This document shows positions 36,921-48,348 of a stretch of 64,000 nt of DNA, piece after piece (the stretch's first letter is position 1; every line of letters begins with the position of its first letter). A program made the position numbers and the translations under genes. The notes under the pieces are model-generated. The model worked only from the letters and a program-made list of their open reading frames with translations, was not told the DNA's origin and did not search any database. The stretch is taken from positions 201,596-265,595 of the forward strand of contig JBBHKE010002111.1 of assembly GCA_037447655.1 (NCBI GenBank). The letters are read 5' to 3'. Origin of the DNA: Zygnema cylindricum. Its lineage: Eukaryota; Streptophyta; Zygnematophyceae; Zygnematales; Zygnemataceae.

Positions 36921-37680
36921 TTATGTTAGAGAGATTCCAAATGGACAAGGCTAATAATTGTACCACTCTAATGGAACTAAAGAAGGGTAGTGAGGGGAGT
37001 GTGGAAGAGGGAGTTATAATCTTGGATGATGAGTTAGGCCCTGAAGAGAAAATATTTATGCAGACAATCCCTTATATGCAAGTAGTGGGCAGCCTAATAT
37101 ATTTTATGAATTGTACCCGGCCGAACATAGCCGCAACTGTAGGAGTACTAAGTAGGAGTATGAATGCTCCCACTAAAAATGATTGGGAGGCAACTAAAAG
37201 AGTCCTTAGATATCTCATAGGTACTAGAGATCTATGGTTGCATTTGGGTGGGAAAAATATTATCATCACCCCTTAGAGAAATGCCAGCTCTGGGGATGCT
37301 TCTATGAGGAGATGCATGTCTAAGTATGTACTATATGTGGGTGATGGGGCTTGCTGCTGGACCATCAAGCAGCAAAAGGTCACTGCTTAGTCCACCATGG
37401 AGGCTGAGGACATGGCCTCTTGCTCTGCTGCAAAAGAATTAATGTGGGTCAAGTCCTTGCTTGGTGAGCTTGGTCATCTTAAGAGTGGTGTCCAAAAAGT
37501 GTTTTGTGATAATCAGGCAGCCATTGCCATTTCTGCTAATTCTAAACATCATTTTAAAGCCAAACACATGGACATTAGACTTAGCTTCGATAAGGAGAAA
37601 GTAGAAAACAAGTTAATCAGTTTGGATTATAAACCAGATAATGAAATGGTAGCAGATAGGATGACCAAACCTGTGCCTTC

Positions 37681-38842
37681 TGTTGTCCATAGCCATTTTC
37701 AGCCATGGATTTACCCTCGGAGGCACCATAGACTATCCCAAAAACAACCTACTTTGAGTCCACTCAGAATTCTACAGGATAAACAAAACAGGCTGAAACT
37801 TCACGAACAGATAGTTTCTAGGCCACTTAGTATTCCCACAAAATTTCATATAAAAATACCACACAGACTTATTACACCACTCAATCAAAGTTGCAGAAAA
37901 ATAGTCTACCAGAACTTTGATAAATCTGACCAGCTTCACAATGAAGTCCCAAGAAAACCAGACAGACAATAGGTCTGCAAATATGTCACAAAAATGCCAA
38001 TATAAAGAGGAACACACATGCAAAATTTCAGATAATTCTGCCAATACAACTGAGAGCAATCCTCTGATGAAAATTACCAAAAAGGAGCAAAACAGTTTTT
38101 GTCCAAAAAGTTCCTAAGTCCAAAATGACTAAGTCCTACAAATATACACGAGCTTACTACTGAATGTACGGATGCATACAAGCCGTACGTAACCCTAATA
38201 CTTCGTGATATATTAGAATGAATAGATCTACACTAACACCTAATACACATAGGACAAAACACTATTGTAAATATTTACAAACCATACGAATTCAGTAAAA
38301 CAAATCTGGGCCGTCCAAAATAAATATCATGTGATAGACACGATTACGCGTCTATCACCAAAAAGACCAAACTGACGGCGCCGCCGTCCGTAGCTCTTTT
38401 TTGGCATCCTTGATGTCATGTCGCGTGGTCACAAAAAATCCACTTGACGAAATGACGTCATCTCATCCAAATTAATCCGTACCGGCGGCGTCATTTTTCC
38501 ATAAGTGCCGCTCACGCCACTTCAAATTCGAAATCCGTTCGTCATCATTATGATTCATACCTGCGGCGTACCTTCTCAAAACATTCCAAATCGGATCGCT
38601 TCGCGATCCGCCGTACATTTGAATTACACATTTCGTACCTTTTCACATGTTTGTTCGCGCCACTCAAATAGTTCCGTATGTCCCAAAACAATTAGTACCA
38701 TTACTTCCCAAATCCGCAAATCCATTCGAACCTCCACAATAAATCCAAATAGCATACGGATTAAAATCGCGTACAGTACTCACGAAACATTTTATACGCA
38801 CGTAACGACGCGTACGCACGAAACTAACTTTTCAAAACAACA
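37681..38842. mobile_element. Solo-LTR-like insertion 2 in B0, TSD CCTTC
   Basis: The 1162-bp insert starts TGTTGTCCATAG and ends CAAAACAACA. It is flanked by CCTTC at 37676-37680 and 38843-38847. It interrupts B0 just before the RNase H C-terminus. It is related to insertion 1 in its right half, including the hairpin. Confidence 0.85.
38593..38609. repeat. Conserved hairpin in solo-LTR insertion 2
   Basis: Same 17-bp palindrome as at 36735-36751. It lies in the half of the LTR nearer the CA end. Confidence 0.6.
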
Positions 38843-38915
38843 CCTTCCCCTAAACTAATTTTCTGCATGGAGAAGTATAGACTTAAATTAAAGAGTGACT
38901 AGAAAATAAAGGGAT

Positions 38916-39071
38916 TGTAGAAATTAAAGGTTTTTTTAGTATTTTCTAGGTTTTGTAAAAGGTAAAATGCAGAAAAGAAGCAGAGGCAGTCTGCCTCTAA
39001 CTCCTCCCTCAAGTTCCCAAACTTGTCGCAGTCACTGAAAGTTGGAGAGGGAGCTAGATCCATACTTCTCT
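38916..39071 (+). repeat. Start of the B0 3' LTR, cut by B1
   Basis: Begins TGTAGAAATTAAAGG after the purine tract and follows the family B LTR for about 150 bp before the B1 insertion. About 75 bp of it recur at the start of 45557. Confidence 0.6.
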
Positions 39072-40141
39072 TGCAACTCTGAGACCTCCATAGGTCCTCA
39101 AAATGGACAGCTTGCAAGAAGCCTCTAGGATAACCCTGACCCCTTTGTGTTTCAGTAAGAATAACTACCACCCTGGCAGACAAAAACTCTAACCACCTCC
39201 ACCCCTGTGAATGCAAGACTCCCCTTAGTCGATAGCAAAATGAATCTCTGAATTTGCTCCCCTGAGCAGTTAGTTATGGAGAGTCAAAGTTGACCTTTTT
39301 ATAAAGAAGCTCTCTAGGAAAGAGGGTCCTATCTAACAAATTTTTCTAAGTCCTATCTCTCCCTAATACTCTATCTACTAATCTACGGCACCAATCATAT
39401 TGCACTTTCGTACACAAAAGTACAGATGTCGGTGTACTATATGCACGGATATTGTACGACATGGCCTAAATGTTGACACGTGTTATATCCCGATTCGCTT
39501 CCTTAATCCCCGGAAATGTCGCGATCTTATGTCATTCTGCCACGTGTCATCCGATGTGGCGATGACCAAAAACCACCGAAATCCTCTTTTGCGATTCTGG
39601 CATTCATTCCGGCCGTCAGATTAAATGCAGATTTCATCGTAGCCATAATAAATACATGCGCGGTATTCGTTTCGCTATCGAAACAAATGCGCGGTAGTTG
39701 TTTCTTGTCCGTACCTTAATCCGTAGTTTTACATAACCGAACCTAGGTATCCTGCAAATAGTTTCCGTTAAATGAATTTGTCAGCGTAGAAATGTTTATT
39801 TAATTATCAAACACTATATAATCTAACACTATTCATAGACTAAATGGATAGAGCTACCGGCTACCGGCGGCTTAAACAGCTTGTAGATACCAGGATCAAA
39901 TCCTGGGTCCAACAGCTTTACTTTTAGTAAATCAACTAATTTACTACCGTAAATCAACTAATCTACTACCCGTAAATCACAAGATAGCATAGGCAGCCAT
40001 GGTTTTAGCTTCCTCTCCGACTTTCAATGACTGCAACAAGTGTGGGAGTTGAAGACAGAAGTTAGAGGTAGACTGCCTTGGCTTCTTTTCTGCATTTTAT
40101 TTTAGACCTAGAGAATACTAAAAGAACCATCAATTTCTACA
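39072..40141 (-). repeat. 3' LTR of Copia B1
   Basis: Left copy of the B1 LTR pair; the coding end (RNase H stop) lies just inside at about 40150. Holds a plus-strand tRNA-like unit at 39838-39925. Confidence 0.8.
39838..39925 (+). other. tRNA-like Pol III-type unit in the B1 3' LTR (antisense to B1)
   Basis: Box A-like AATGGATAGAGCTACCGG, then box B GGATCAAATCC at 39893-39903 inside a perfect T-arm-like stem CCAGG/CCTGG, then TTTT at 39922-39925. No acceptor stem is seen, so it is a tRNA relic or tRNA-derived promoter rather than a tRNA gene. Confidence 0.5.
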
Positions 40142-40149
40142 TTCCCCTT

Positions 40150-43100
40150 ATTTTCTGGTCAATCTTCAATTTCAGACCACACTTCTCCTTGCAGAAAATG
40201 AGCTTAGAGGAAGGCACAGGTTTGGTCATCATATCTGCTACCATCCCGCTATCTGGTCGGTACTCTAAACTGATTATTTTGTTTTCTACTTTCCCTCTAA
40301 CAAAGCTGAGTCTAATGTCCATGTGTTTGGCTTTCAAATGATGTTTAGGATTCGCAGAAATAGCGATTGGTGCCTGATTATCACATAAAATCATATGCAC
40401 ACCACTCTTAAGGTAACCAAGCTCACTAAGCAAAGACTTGACCCACATCAATTCTTTTACAGCAGAGCAAGGGGTCATATACTCAGCCTCCATGGTGGAT
40501 TGAGCAATAATCTTTTGTTGTTTGCTACTCCAACAACAAGCCCCATCACCCACATATAATACATATCTAGAAGTACATCTCCTCATCGTAGCATCACCAT
40601 AACAGGCATCACTCCAAGTAGTTATGTCAATATTCTCCCCACCCAAATGCAACCATAGATCCCTGGTTCCTATCAAATATCTAAGAACTCTCTTAGCTAC
40701 ATCCCAATCCCTCTTAGTGGGAGCATTTAGACTTCTACTCAGTACTCCTACAGCTGCAGCTAAATCCAGCTGGGTACAATTCATGAAATAGATTAGGCTT
40801 CCCACTACTTGCCTGTAAAGAATAGTCTGCATGAACTTTTGTTCTTCAAGACTTAATTCCTCGTCTAAGACTATGACTCCTTCTTCCTCACTCCCCTCAC
40901 TTCCCTTTTTTTAACTCCATTGGAGTTGTACAACTATTAGCTTTATCCATCTGAAATTTTTCCAGCATGTTCCCTATTGCTTCCTTTTGAGTCAATCTTA
41001 TAATCTTTCTTTCTCGGTCTCTTTCTACTTGAATTCCCAAAATATATTTTGCTTCTCCCATATCCTAAATTTCAAATCTCCCCTTAAGATCGATTTTCAG
41101 TTTATTAATTTTTTCCATTGATTTACTTAAAACAAGCAAATCATCAACATAAATTGCAATAAATATAACAACTTCCTCATCTTCAAAAACATAGATTGAG
41201 TGATCTGAGGTGATCCGAATATATCCCAGACCGGTAAGAAACTCATCAAGCTTTTTATTCCACTGTCGAGGCGCCTGTTTCAAACCATAAAGGGATGATC
41301 AACCGGCATACCTTACTCTCCTCTCCTTCCTACACAAATCCTTCGGGTTGTCGCATGAAGATCTCTTCTTCCAATTCTCTGTGCAAAAAGGCTGCCTTGA
41401 TGTCCATCTGGTGCACCTCCATGTCTTGTGCTGCTGCCAGACTGAGAAGTATGCGGACAAAGGGAAATCTAACGACCGGGGCAAAGGTTTCCTCGTAGAC
41501 GATTTCTGTGTAAATCGTTTTGCCACTAATTGGGCTTTGTAACGCTCAATGGTGTTATCCGGGTTCAGTTTTAATTTGAAAACCCACTTACAACCGATTG
41601 GTTTTCGGTTAGGTGGACAATCCACCAGCTCCCAAGTATCGGCTACCATAATTGAGGCCATCTCCTCATTGATGGCTGCCTTCCACCGATTCCTTTTTTG
41701 ACAAGTCATCGCCTCTCCATAAGTTTGAGGTTCCTCTTGATGAGATAGTTTTGTTAAATTGTTATTACCTGTTTTTCTTGCAATCTTTTGCTACTTCTCC
41801 TTCCCCCCTCAAAATTTGTGGTTGGAATAGATGGTTCTCGTGGGTTCTTTCGAACACCATTGGCTTCTCCTCGTCCCTTGATTCCAAATCAATTTCCACC
41901 ACGTCTTCCGCTTCGGGTAGAGTTGTCACAGGAGTTTCCGCAGCCGAGTCCTTATCGGTCTGGTTTGTTTCTACAAGAATGTAATCTCCTCTAAATCTGG
42001 ATAGTTATGAAGCTCAAAGTCATCGGAATTTTCTGACGCAAATCTGATTTTTACTGATTTTGTATACTTGAAGGGATCCACAAACTTTCCTTCATCCATA
42101 ACTACTAGATGCTTTACTAAGATTATATCTTCCCTATTTAGATCATAAACTCTGAATCCTTCAACATCCTCATCATATCCTAATAAGTATCCCGGTTTTC
42201 CTTTAGGATCAAGCTTCCAATTAGACCGATCTGTATCTAGACTGAATACTTGACTCCTGAAAACCTTTAAGTGAGATATGTGTGGTTTTCGGCCGATCCA
42301 TCTCTCATAAGGTGTTTGACCTTTTAAAGCTAAAGTAAGAACTCTATTTTTGAGGTAATTAGATTAATTCATTGCTGGTGCCCAAAACCTTTTTCCTATC
42401 TTTTAATCCGACAACATACTTTTAGCACTATCACTTAGTGTCCTATTTAATCTTTCAGCTACCCCATTCTGTATCAGGTTTTATGGAACTGTCTTTTGGT
42501 GTTGGACTCCATCTTCCCTCAAAAAATCCTCAAACTGGTTAGAAGTATATTCTCCACCATTGTCACTCCTTACTCTCTTGATTGGATTTTCATGGAGTTT
42601 TTCGCTCCATGCTTTATATTGTCTAAAACAATCTTGAGCGGCTGACTTGTTTTTCAAAAAATACACCCTCAAATACCGAGATCAATCATGAGTGACAGTT
42701 ATCATAAATCTCTTCCCCCCGTTTAAGGGCACTTTGGCCGGTCCCCAAATATCACTGTGTACTAAATCTATAATTTTTTCTCCCTTATAGGTGGTTGTTT
42801 TGGGAAAAGGTAATCTGTGTGCTTTACCTTGAGCACATCCACTACAATCACTTAGATTCTCACTTAGATTCTCAGTCTCACAGAACTTAATCCCTTCCAC
42901 TACTCCCATCTTTTTCATCGCTCTTAGCTTATCTAGATTCACATGCCCAAGCCTCTTATGCCACATCATTATATCATGAACACCAGCATAATAAAGTTTC
43001 TTCTTTTCATTGCTTAAAATCAGCCTAAACATCCCTTGGCTACCTTTTTCAGCAGTGAAATAGACATCCTCCTCAAAACTAGCAGTAAAGACTCCTTTGC

Positions 43101-44273
43101 TATCGCTAGTATCAAAACCCTTATCATCTAATATAGACGTAGAGATGAGGTTTTGTTCCACGCCGGAATAAACAATACATCGGAGAATGTAACTATGGAT
43201 GTCTTTCCTTCTACTAACACTTTCACATCTACCGATCCTACAAGAGTAGTACTGACTATCCTCCCATCCTCGTACTCTATCTCTATGGTGGGAATCTTTC
43301 TTATCTTATTGAACATTTGTTTATCTTTACACATGTGCATGGAGGCACCTAAATCTACAATCCAACCTGCTTCACCTTTCAATCCACTGAAAGCACATTT
43401 TTGCTTTCGTGGAATTTCTACCTCATTTGTCGCTTCCAACTCCTCATCCAATAGGAGCTCATCGTCCTCGTTTTCGGATTCCACCTCATGTACCTCTGTC
43501 ACAAGGGCCTTTCTCTTTCCTCTCGGGGTTCCACCGGTCTGCCCCTCCTTTGACCGCAGCTCGGTTAACTTAATGCATTCATCCATATAGTACCCTGGTT
43601 TCTTACAAAAATGGCACAAACCCTTGGGAGCTTTTGGTCCGAACTCGTTGGTCTGATTTTTTTGCTCCCCCCCTCCGTAATTTTCGATTGTTCCTTGGGA
43701 ATCCTTGTTCCTCTAATCAGTCCCAGCTGCCAAGGCTTGCCCACTCTTTCCTCCCCTTCGGATCTCAATTGTATTCTCCCGAACGAGAATCATTCCTACC
43801 ACTGAGTTCCATATCCACCTTGAGTCCGGCAAGTCCTGCACACGGTTGACTATGTTCTCAAATTCATCGGGTAACTTCATTAGTAAAAAGTTAACCATTT
43901 CCTTTTCACTAAATTATTTTGCAGCACTCTCTGGCTCCATGAAAAGTGTAGCAAGCTCATTGCAAAAATTTAACATCTTCCCCCCTTTGTATACATACTC
44001 CTTAACTTTCTGATCAGCTAACTCTAGTTACTGTATCGTACCACTTCGGTACATCTCTATGAGAGCCATCCAAAGATCGGATGCTGTTTGTACCTGCAAA
44101 TGAGGACATGCAAGCCCTTGAGTAAGATGGCGGAGAAAGAAGTGCTTTGCCGCCATATTGTTGAAACCCCAAGTATCAGTATCATTCTCCTTGTTCCTCA
44201 GAACAGGTGACATGAATGCTGAACCAGTTGTTATTGGTGTGGTCGTCTCCTTCTCCGTTCCTTTGTCCACCAC
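40150..44273 (-). pseudogene. Copia B1 gag-pol, broken
   Basis: Minus strand from about 44273 (gag, NNMAAKHFFLRHLTQGLACP). The zinc knuckle CHFCKKPGYYMDEC has Tyr for the zinc-binding His. Protease-like VDLGASMHMC is at about 43390. Integrase has MWHKRLGHVNLDKLR, CSGCAQGKAHRLPFP, HSDIWGPAKV and RVRSDNGGEYTSNQF. RT has INEEMASIMVADTWELVD and YVDDLLVLSKSME. RNase H ends TKPVPSSKLIFCKEKCG. Frameshifts and stops divide it (for example at about 41290, 42478, 42675 and 43140). Confidence 0.85.
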
Positions 44274-44493
44274 CTCCCCTTCCTTTGTCTCCTCTATTGA
44301 AGATGGATTTGCTTTCCTTTTGAATCTGCTTCCTCCAAACCCTAGAGGGATTCGAAGACTTCAGGAACGCCCCACTCGTCCACTCACTATCCCCAAAACC
44401 TTTTCTTTCAAAGAGCTCTTGTCATCATACTTTCCCAATATATGAAGCCTGTTCCATTAAAGATGGGTACCCTAAAGGGTGGTCCCATAACCA

Positions 44494-45556
44494 CGAACTC
44501 TGAGACCTCCATAAGTCCTTAGAATGGACAGCTTGCAAGAAGCCTCTAGGATAACCCTGACCTTTTTGTGTTTCAGCAAGAATAACTACCACCCTGGCAG
44601 ACAAAAACTCTAACCACCTCCATCTCGTGAAGGCAAGACTCCCCTGATTTGATAGCAAAAAGAATCTCTGAATTTGCTCCCCTGAGCTGTTATGGAGAGT
44701 CAAAAATTACCTTTTTATAAAGAAGCTCTCTAGGAAAAAGGGTCCTATCTAACAAATTTTTCTAAGTCCTATCTCTCCCTAAAACTCTATCTACTGATGT
44801 ACGGCACCAATCATATTGCACTTTCGTACACAAAAGTACAGATGTCGGTGTACTTTATGCACAGATATTGTACGACATGGCCTAAATGTCGACACGTGTT
44901 ACATCGTGATTCGCTTCCTTAATCCCCGGAGATGCCGCGATCCAATGTCATTTTGCCACGTGTCATCCGATGTGGCGATGACCAAAAACCGCCGAAATCC
45001 TCTTTTGCGTTCTCGGCATTCATTCCGGCTGTCAGATTAAATGCAGATTTAATCGTAGCCATAATAAATATGTGCGCGGTATTCGTTTCGCTATCGAAAC
45101 AAATGCGCGGTAGTTGTTTCTTGCCGTACCTTAATCTGTAGTTTTACATAATCGAACCTATGAATCCTGTAAATAGTTTTCGTTAAATGAATTTGTCATC
45201 GTAGAAATGTTTATTTAATTATCAAACTCTATATAATCTAACACTAGTCATAGACTAAATGGATAGAGCTACCGGCTACCGGCGGCTTAAACAGCTTGTA
45301 GATACCAGGATCAAATCGTGGGTCCAACAGCTTTACTTTTAGTAAATCAACTAGTTTACTACTGTAAATCAACTAATCTACTACCCGTAAATCTCAAGAT
45401 AGCATAGGCAGCCATGGTTTTAGCTTCCTCTCCGACTTTCAATGACTGTAACAAGTGTGGGAGTTGAAGACAGAAGTTAGAGGTAGACTGCCTTGGCTTC
45501 TTTTCTGCATTTTATTTTAGACCTAGAGAATACTAAAAGAACCATCAATTTCTACA
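44494..45556 (-). repeat. 5' LTR of Copia B1
   Basis: Right copy of the pair; gag starts downstream of it on the minus strand. Holds a tRNA-like unit at 45252-45340. Confidence 0.8.
45252..45340 (+). other. tRNA-like Pol III-type unit in the B1 5' LTR
   Basis: Same layout as at 39838: ACTAAATGGATAGAGC, box B GGATCAAATCG at 45308-45318 (last base changed), TTTT at 45337-45340. Confidence 0.45.
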
Positions 45557-46515
45557 CCTCTTTCTAGCTCCCACACTTGTCGCAGTCAGTGAAAGTTGGA
45601 GAGGGAGCTAGAGCCATGGTTGCCTATGCTATCCAGGGGGAGACAAACACTTGGTTTGGTAGATTTACCAAAATGGTACTTGGCGGACCCATGATTTGAA
45701 CCTTACCTGCCGCCCGTCAAAGCCGCCAAAAGCTGGTAGCTTTATCCAAGTAGTCTAAGACGAAGGTTACGTGATATAGGGTTTGATAAATATATAAATA
45801 TTTGTACGTAGACTTTTTCATTTAACGTGATATTAGGACATAGATACAGTTTGTATTGTACGGGGTACGAAACATCTTGAAATGGATATCGCACATTTTA
45901 TTTCGAAAGCGAAACAAATATCGCGCAAGTATTAATGACAGCTAAGATTGAAACCCAGATTTAATCGGAGGGCCGCGAAGAATGTCGAGATCGCGAAATA
46001 GGTTTTTTGGCTGTTTCCGGTCAACGCCACAATGGTTAACACGTGGCACAATCACATTGGACTACGGCATCTCAAGGGATTACAAGAACGAGTCCAAAAA
46101 TGACATGTGTCAACTTGTTGGCCATGTCGTACAATGGTCGTACAGAAAGTACACCGGCACTGTACCTTTCTGTACGACACAGTATTATCATTGGTGTCGT
46201 ACTTTAGTAGATAGAGTTTTAGAGAGAGATAGGACTCAAAAAAATTTGGTAGATAGGACCCTCTATCCCAGAGAGCCTCTGTACAAAAGGTCAACTTTGA
46301 CCCTCCATAACTTACTGCTCAAAGGAACAAATTCAGATATTCTTTTTGCTATCGACCTAAGGGAGTCTTGCCTTCACAAGGGTGAAGGTGGTCAGAGTTT
46401 TAGTCTGCTAGGCTGGCAGTATTCTTGCTGAAACATAAAGGGGTCAGGGTTATCCTAGAGGCTTCGTGTGAGCTGCCTACTCTAGGGACCTATGGAGGTC
46501 TCAAAGTTGCAAGAA
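45557..46515 (+). repeat. Plus-strand family B LTR lacking its first part
   Basis: Follows the reverse complement of the B1 LTR from about its position 80 to its end (GGTCTCAAAGTTGCA). It may be the rest of the B0 3' LTR behind B1, or the 5' LTR of B3. Open frames in it are not genes. Confidence 0.65.
45670..45755 (-). other. tRNA-like Pol III-type unit in the plus-strand LTR
   Basis: Read on the minus strand: ACTTGGATAAAGCTACCAG, then a near-consensus box B GGTTCAAATCA (45692-45702), then TTTT (45670-45673). Again it opposes the LTR orientation. Confidence 0.5.
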
Positions 46516-47286
46516 TTATAGGATAACCATAGACGATAAAAAGCTAGAATATAAAAAACCATTTTTTCAACAACTTTTATTTTTGTTGTTCGATTCCCAT
46601 TAGTAAGGATTCTCCTCAGTCTAGTGGAAGAAATCTTTATGCGGCAACCAGAGGGGTTTGTAGAAGAAGGAGAGGAGAGCAATGCATGCTGACTCATAAT
46701 GTCTTTATATAGATTGAAGCACGCTCCCACACAATGGAATAAGAAACTAGATGAGTTTCTCACCGGTCATAAATATATTTGTTTCAGTTCTGACCATTCT
46801 ATTTATATGTTTGAGGATGAAAATGGTGTTATTTTAATTGCAATATATGTGGATGATTTGTTGGTAATAAGTAAGTCAATGAAAAATATCTATAAGTTAA
46901 AGAAAGATATGAGAAGCAGATTTGACATTAAGGATTTAGGGGAGGCAAGATTCATTTTGGGAATTCAAATGGAAAGAGATAAGGGGAAGAAGATTATCAA
47001 ACTTACTTAGAATGAAGTTATAGAGAATATGCTTGAGAAATTCTAGATGGAAAAGGCAAACAGTTGTACCACTCCCATGGACTTGAAGAAAGTAAGTAAT
47101 GGTAGTGTAGAAGGAGGACCGATAATCATAGATGATCAAATGGATCCAAAAGAGAGACAATTTATAAAGACTATTACTTACAGACAGGTTGTAAGAAGCT
47201 TAATCTACTTTATGAACTTTACTAGGTCGCCATAGCGACAGCAGTTGGAGTCCTCAATAGGAGTCTTAATGATCCTAAGAAGAGAG

Positions 47287-48335
47287 TGAAACTCTGAGAC
47301 CTCCATAAGTCCTCAGAGTGGACAGCTTCCAAGAAGCCTCTAGGATAATCCTGACCCCTTTGTGTTTCAGCAAAAGCAACTGCCACCCTAGCAGACAAAG
47401 ACTCTAACCACCTGCACCCCTGTGAAGGCAAGACTCCCCTGAGTCAATAGCAAAAAGAATCTCTGAATTTGCTCCCCTGAGCAGTAAGTTATGGAGGGTC
47501 AAAGTTGACCTTTTGTACAGAAGCTCTCTGGGAGAGAGGATCCTATCTCCTAATTTTTCTAAGTCCTATCTCTCTCACATACTCTATCTACTGATATACG
47601 GAACCAATCAGATTTCTCCTCCGTACATAAAAGTACAGTCACCGGTGTACTTTATATACGGAAATTGTACAACATGGCCTTAATGTCGACACATGTCATA
47701 TCCAGATTCGGTGCCGTAATCTCCGGAGATACCATGATCCAATGAAATCTCGCCACGTGTCATCCGATGTGGCGATGCCCACAAACCGCCGAATTCTTCT
47801 TCCGAGATCTCGGCGCGAATTCCGGCCGTCCGATTAAATTCACATTTGATCATAGCCGTAATAAATACATGCGCGGTATTTGTTTCGCTTACGAAATCAA
47901 TGCGCGGTATTGATTTCTTATCCGTACCGCAATTCGTACTTTTACACTACCAGATCTATGTATCCCGTTAACAATTATAATTAAATGATTTATTCTACGA
48001 ATTAATGTTTAATTAATTATCGTACTATATAATACGTAAGACTACATCTTGACTTAACGGCTAAGGCTACCGGCTATCCACTGTCTGTCTGCCGGCAGGT
48101 ACCAGGATCAAATCCTGTGGCCGGCATATACCTTTTAGTAAATAATCCCCTAACTAATATAAATTTCCCGTAAACCTCAGGATAGCCTAGGTAGCCATGG
48201 CTCTAACTTCCTCTCCAATTTCTCAGTGACTGCGACAAGTTTGAGAGTTTGGAGAGAGAAGTTAGAGGTAGACTGCCTCGACTTCTTTATTTCTATTCAG
48301 ACCTAGAAAATACTTTAAAACCATTAATTTCTACA
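47287..48335 (-). repeat. 3' LTR of Copia B2
   Basis: 1049 bp, about 95% similar by eye to the right LTR. Contains a tRNA-like unit at 48053-48136. Confidence 0.9.
48053..48136 (+). other. tRNA-like Pol III-type unit in the B2 3' LTR
   Basis: AACGGCTAAGGCTACCGG as box A-like part, box B GGATCAAATCC at 48105-48115, TTTT at 48133-48136. The middle part differs strongly from B1 while box B and the T-run are kept. Confidence 0.5.
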
Positions 48336-48348
48336 CTCCCCTTATTTT

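Larger units (their letters stand above)
34713..38902 (+). pseudogene. Copia B0 RT-RNase H pseudogene, in three pieces
   Basis: Pieces 34713-35497, 36921-37680 and 38843-38902. RT motifs [38 protein letters not shown], and YVNDLLVLSK (Asn replaces the first catalytic Asp of YVDD). RNase H motifs CDNQAAIAISAN and HHFKAKHMDIRL. Stops include TAG for Trp at about 34847, two TAGs at 34945-34953, TGA at about 35107 and 35157, and TAG at about 35474 and 37388. Non-functional. Confidence 0.8.
34632..39071 (+). mobile_element. Copia B0 (family B), 5'-truncated, carrying two nested insertions
   Basis: Plus-strand family B remnant starting inside RT right after the A2 LTR. It is interrupted at 35498-36920 and 37681-38842 and runs to a purine tract (AATAAAGGGAT). 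A 3' LTR starts TGTAGAAATT at 38916 and is cut by element B1 at 39072. No gag, protease or integrase part was found to its left. Confidence 0.75.
39072..45556 (-). mobile_element. Copia B1 (family B), full-length but decayed
   Basis: LTRs at 39072-40141 and 44494-45556 (minus orientation, TGTAGAAATT start) with about 94% similarity by eye. Minus-strand gag-pol lies between. Candidate target duplication TCTCT/CCTCT (4 of 5). It is inserted in a plus-strand family B LTR. Confidence 0.85.

Noticed and set aside
39400-39719. Open frames in the LTRs (also at 44816, 45982, 53066, 54836)
   Set aside because: They are inside LTR copies, differ between copies, and carry no domain.
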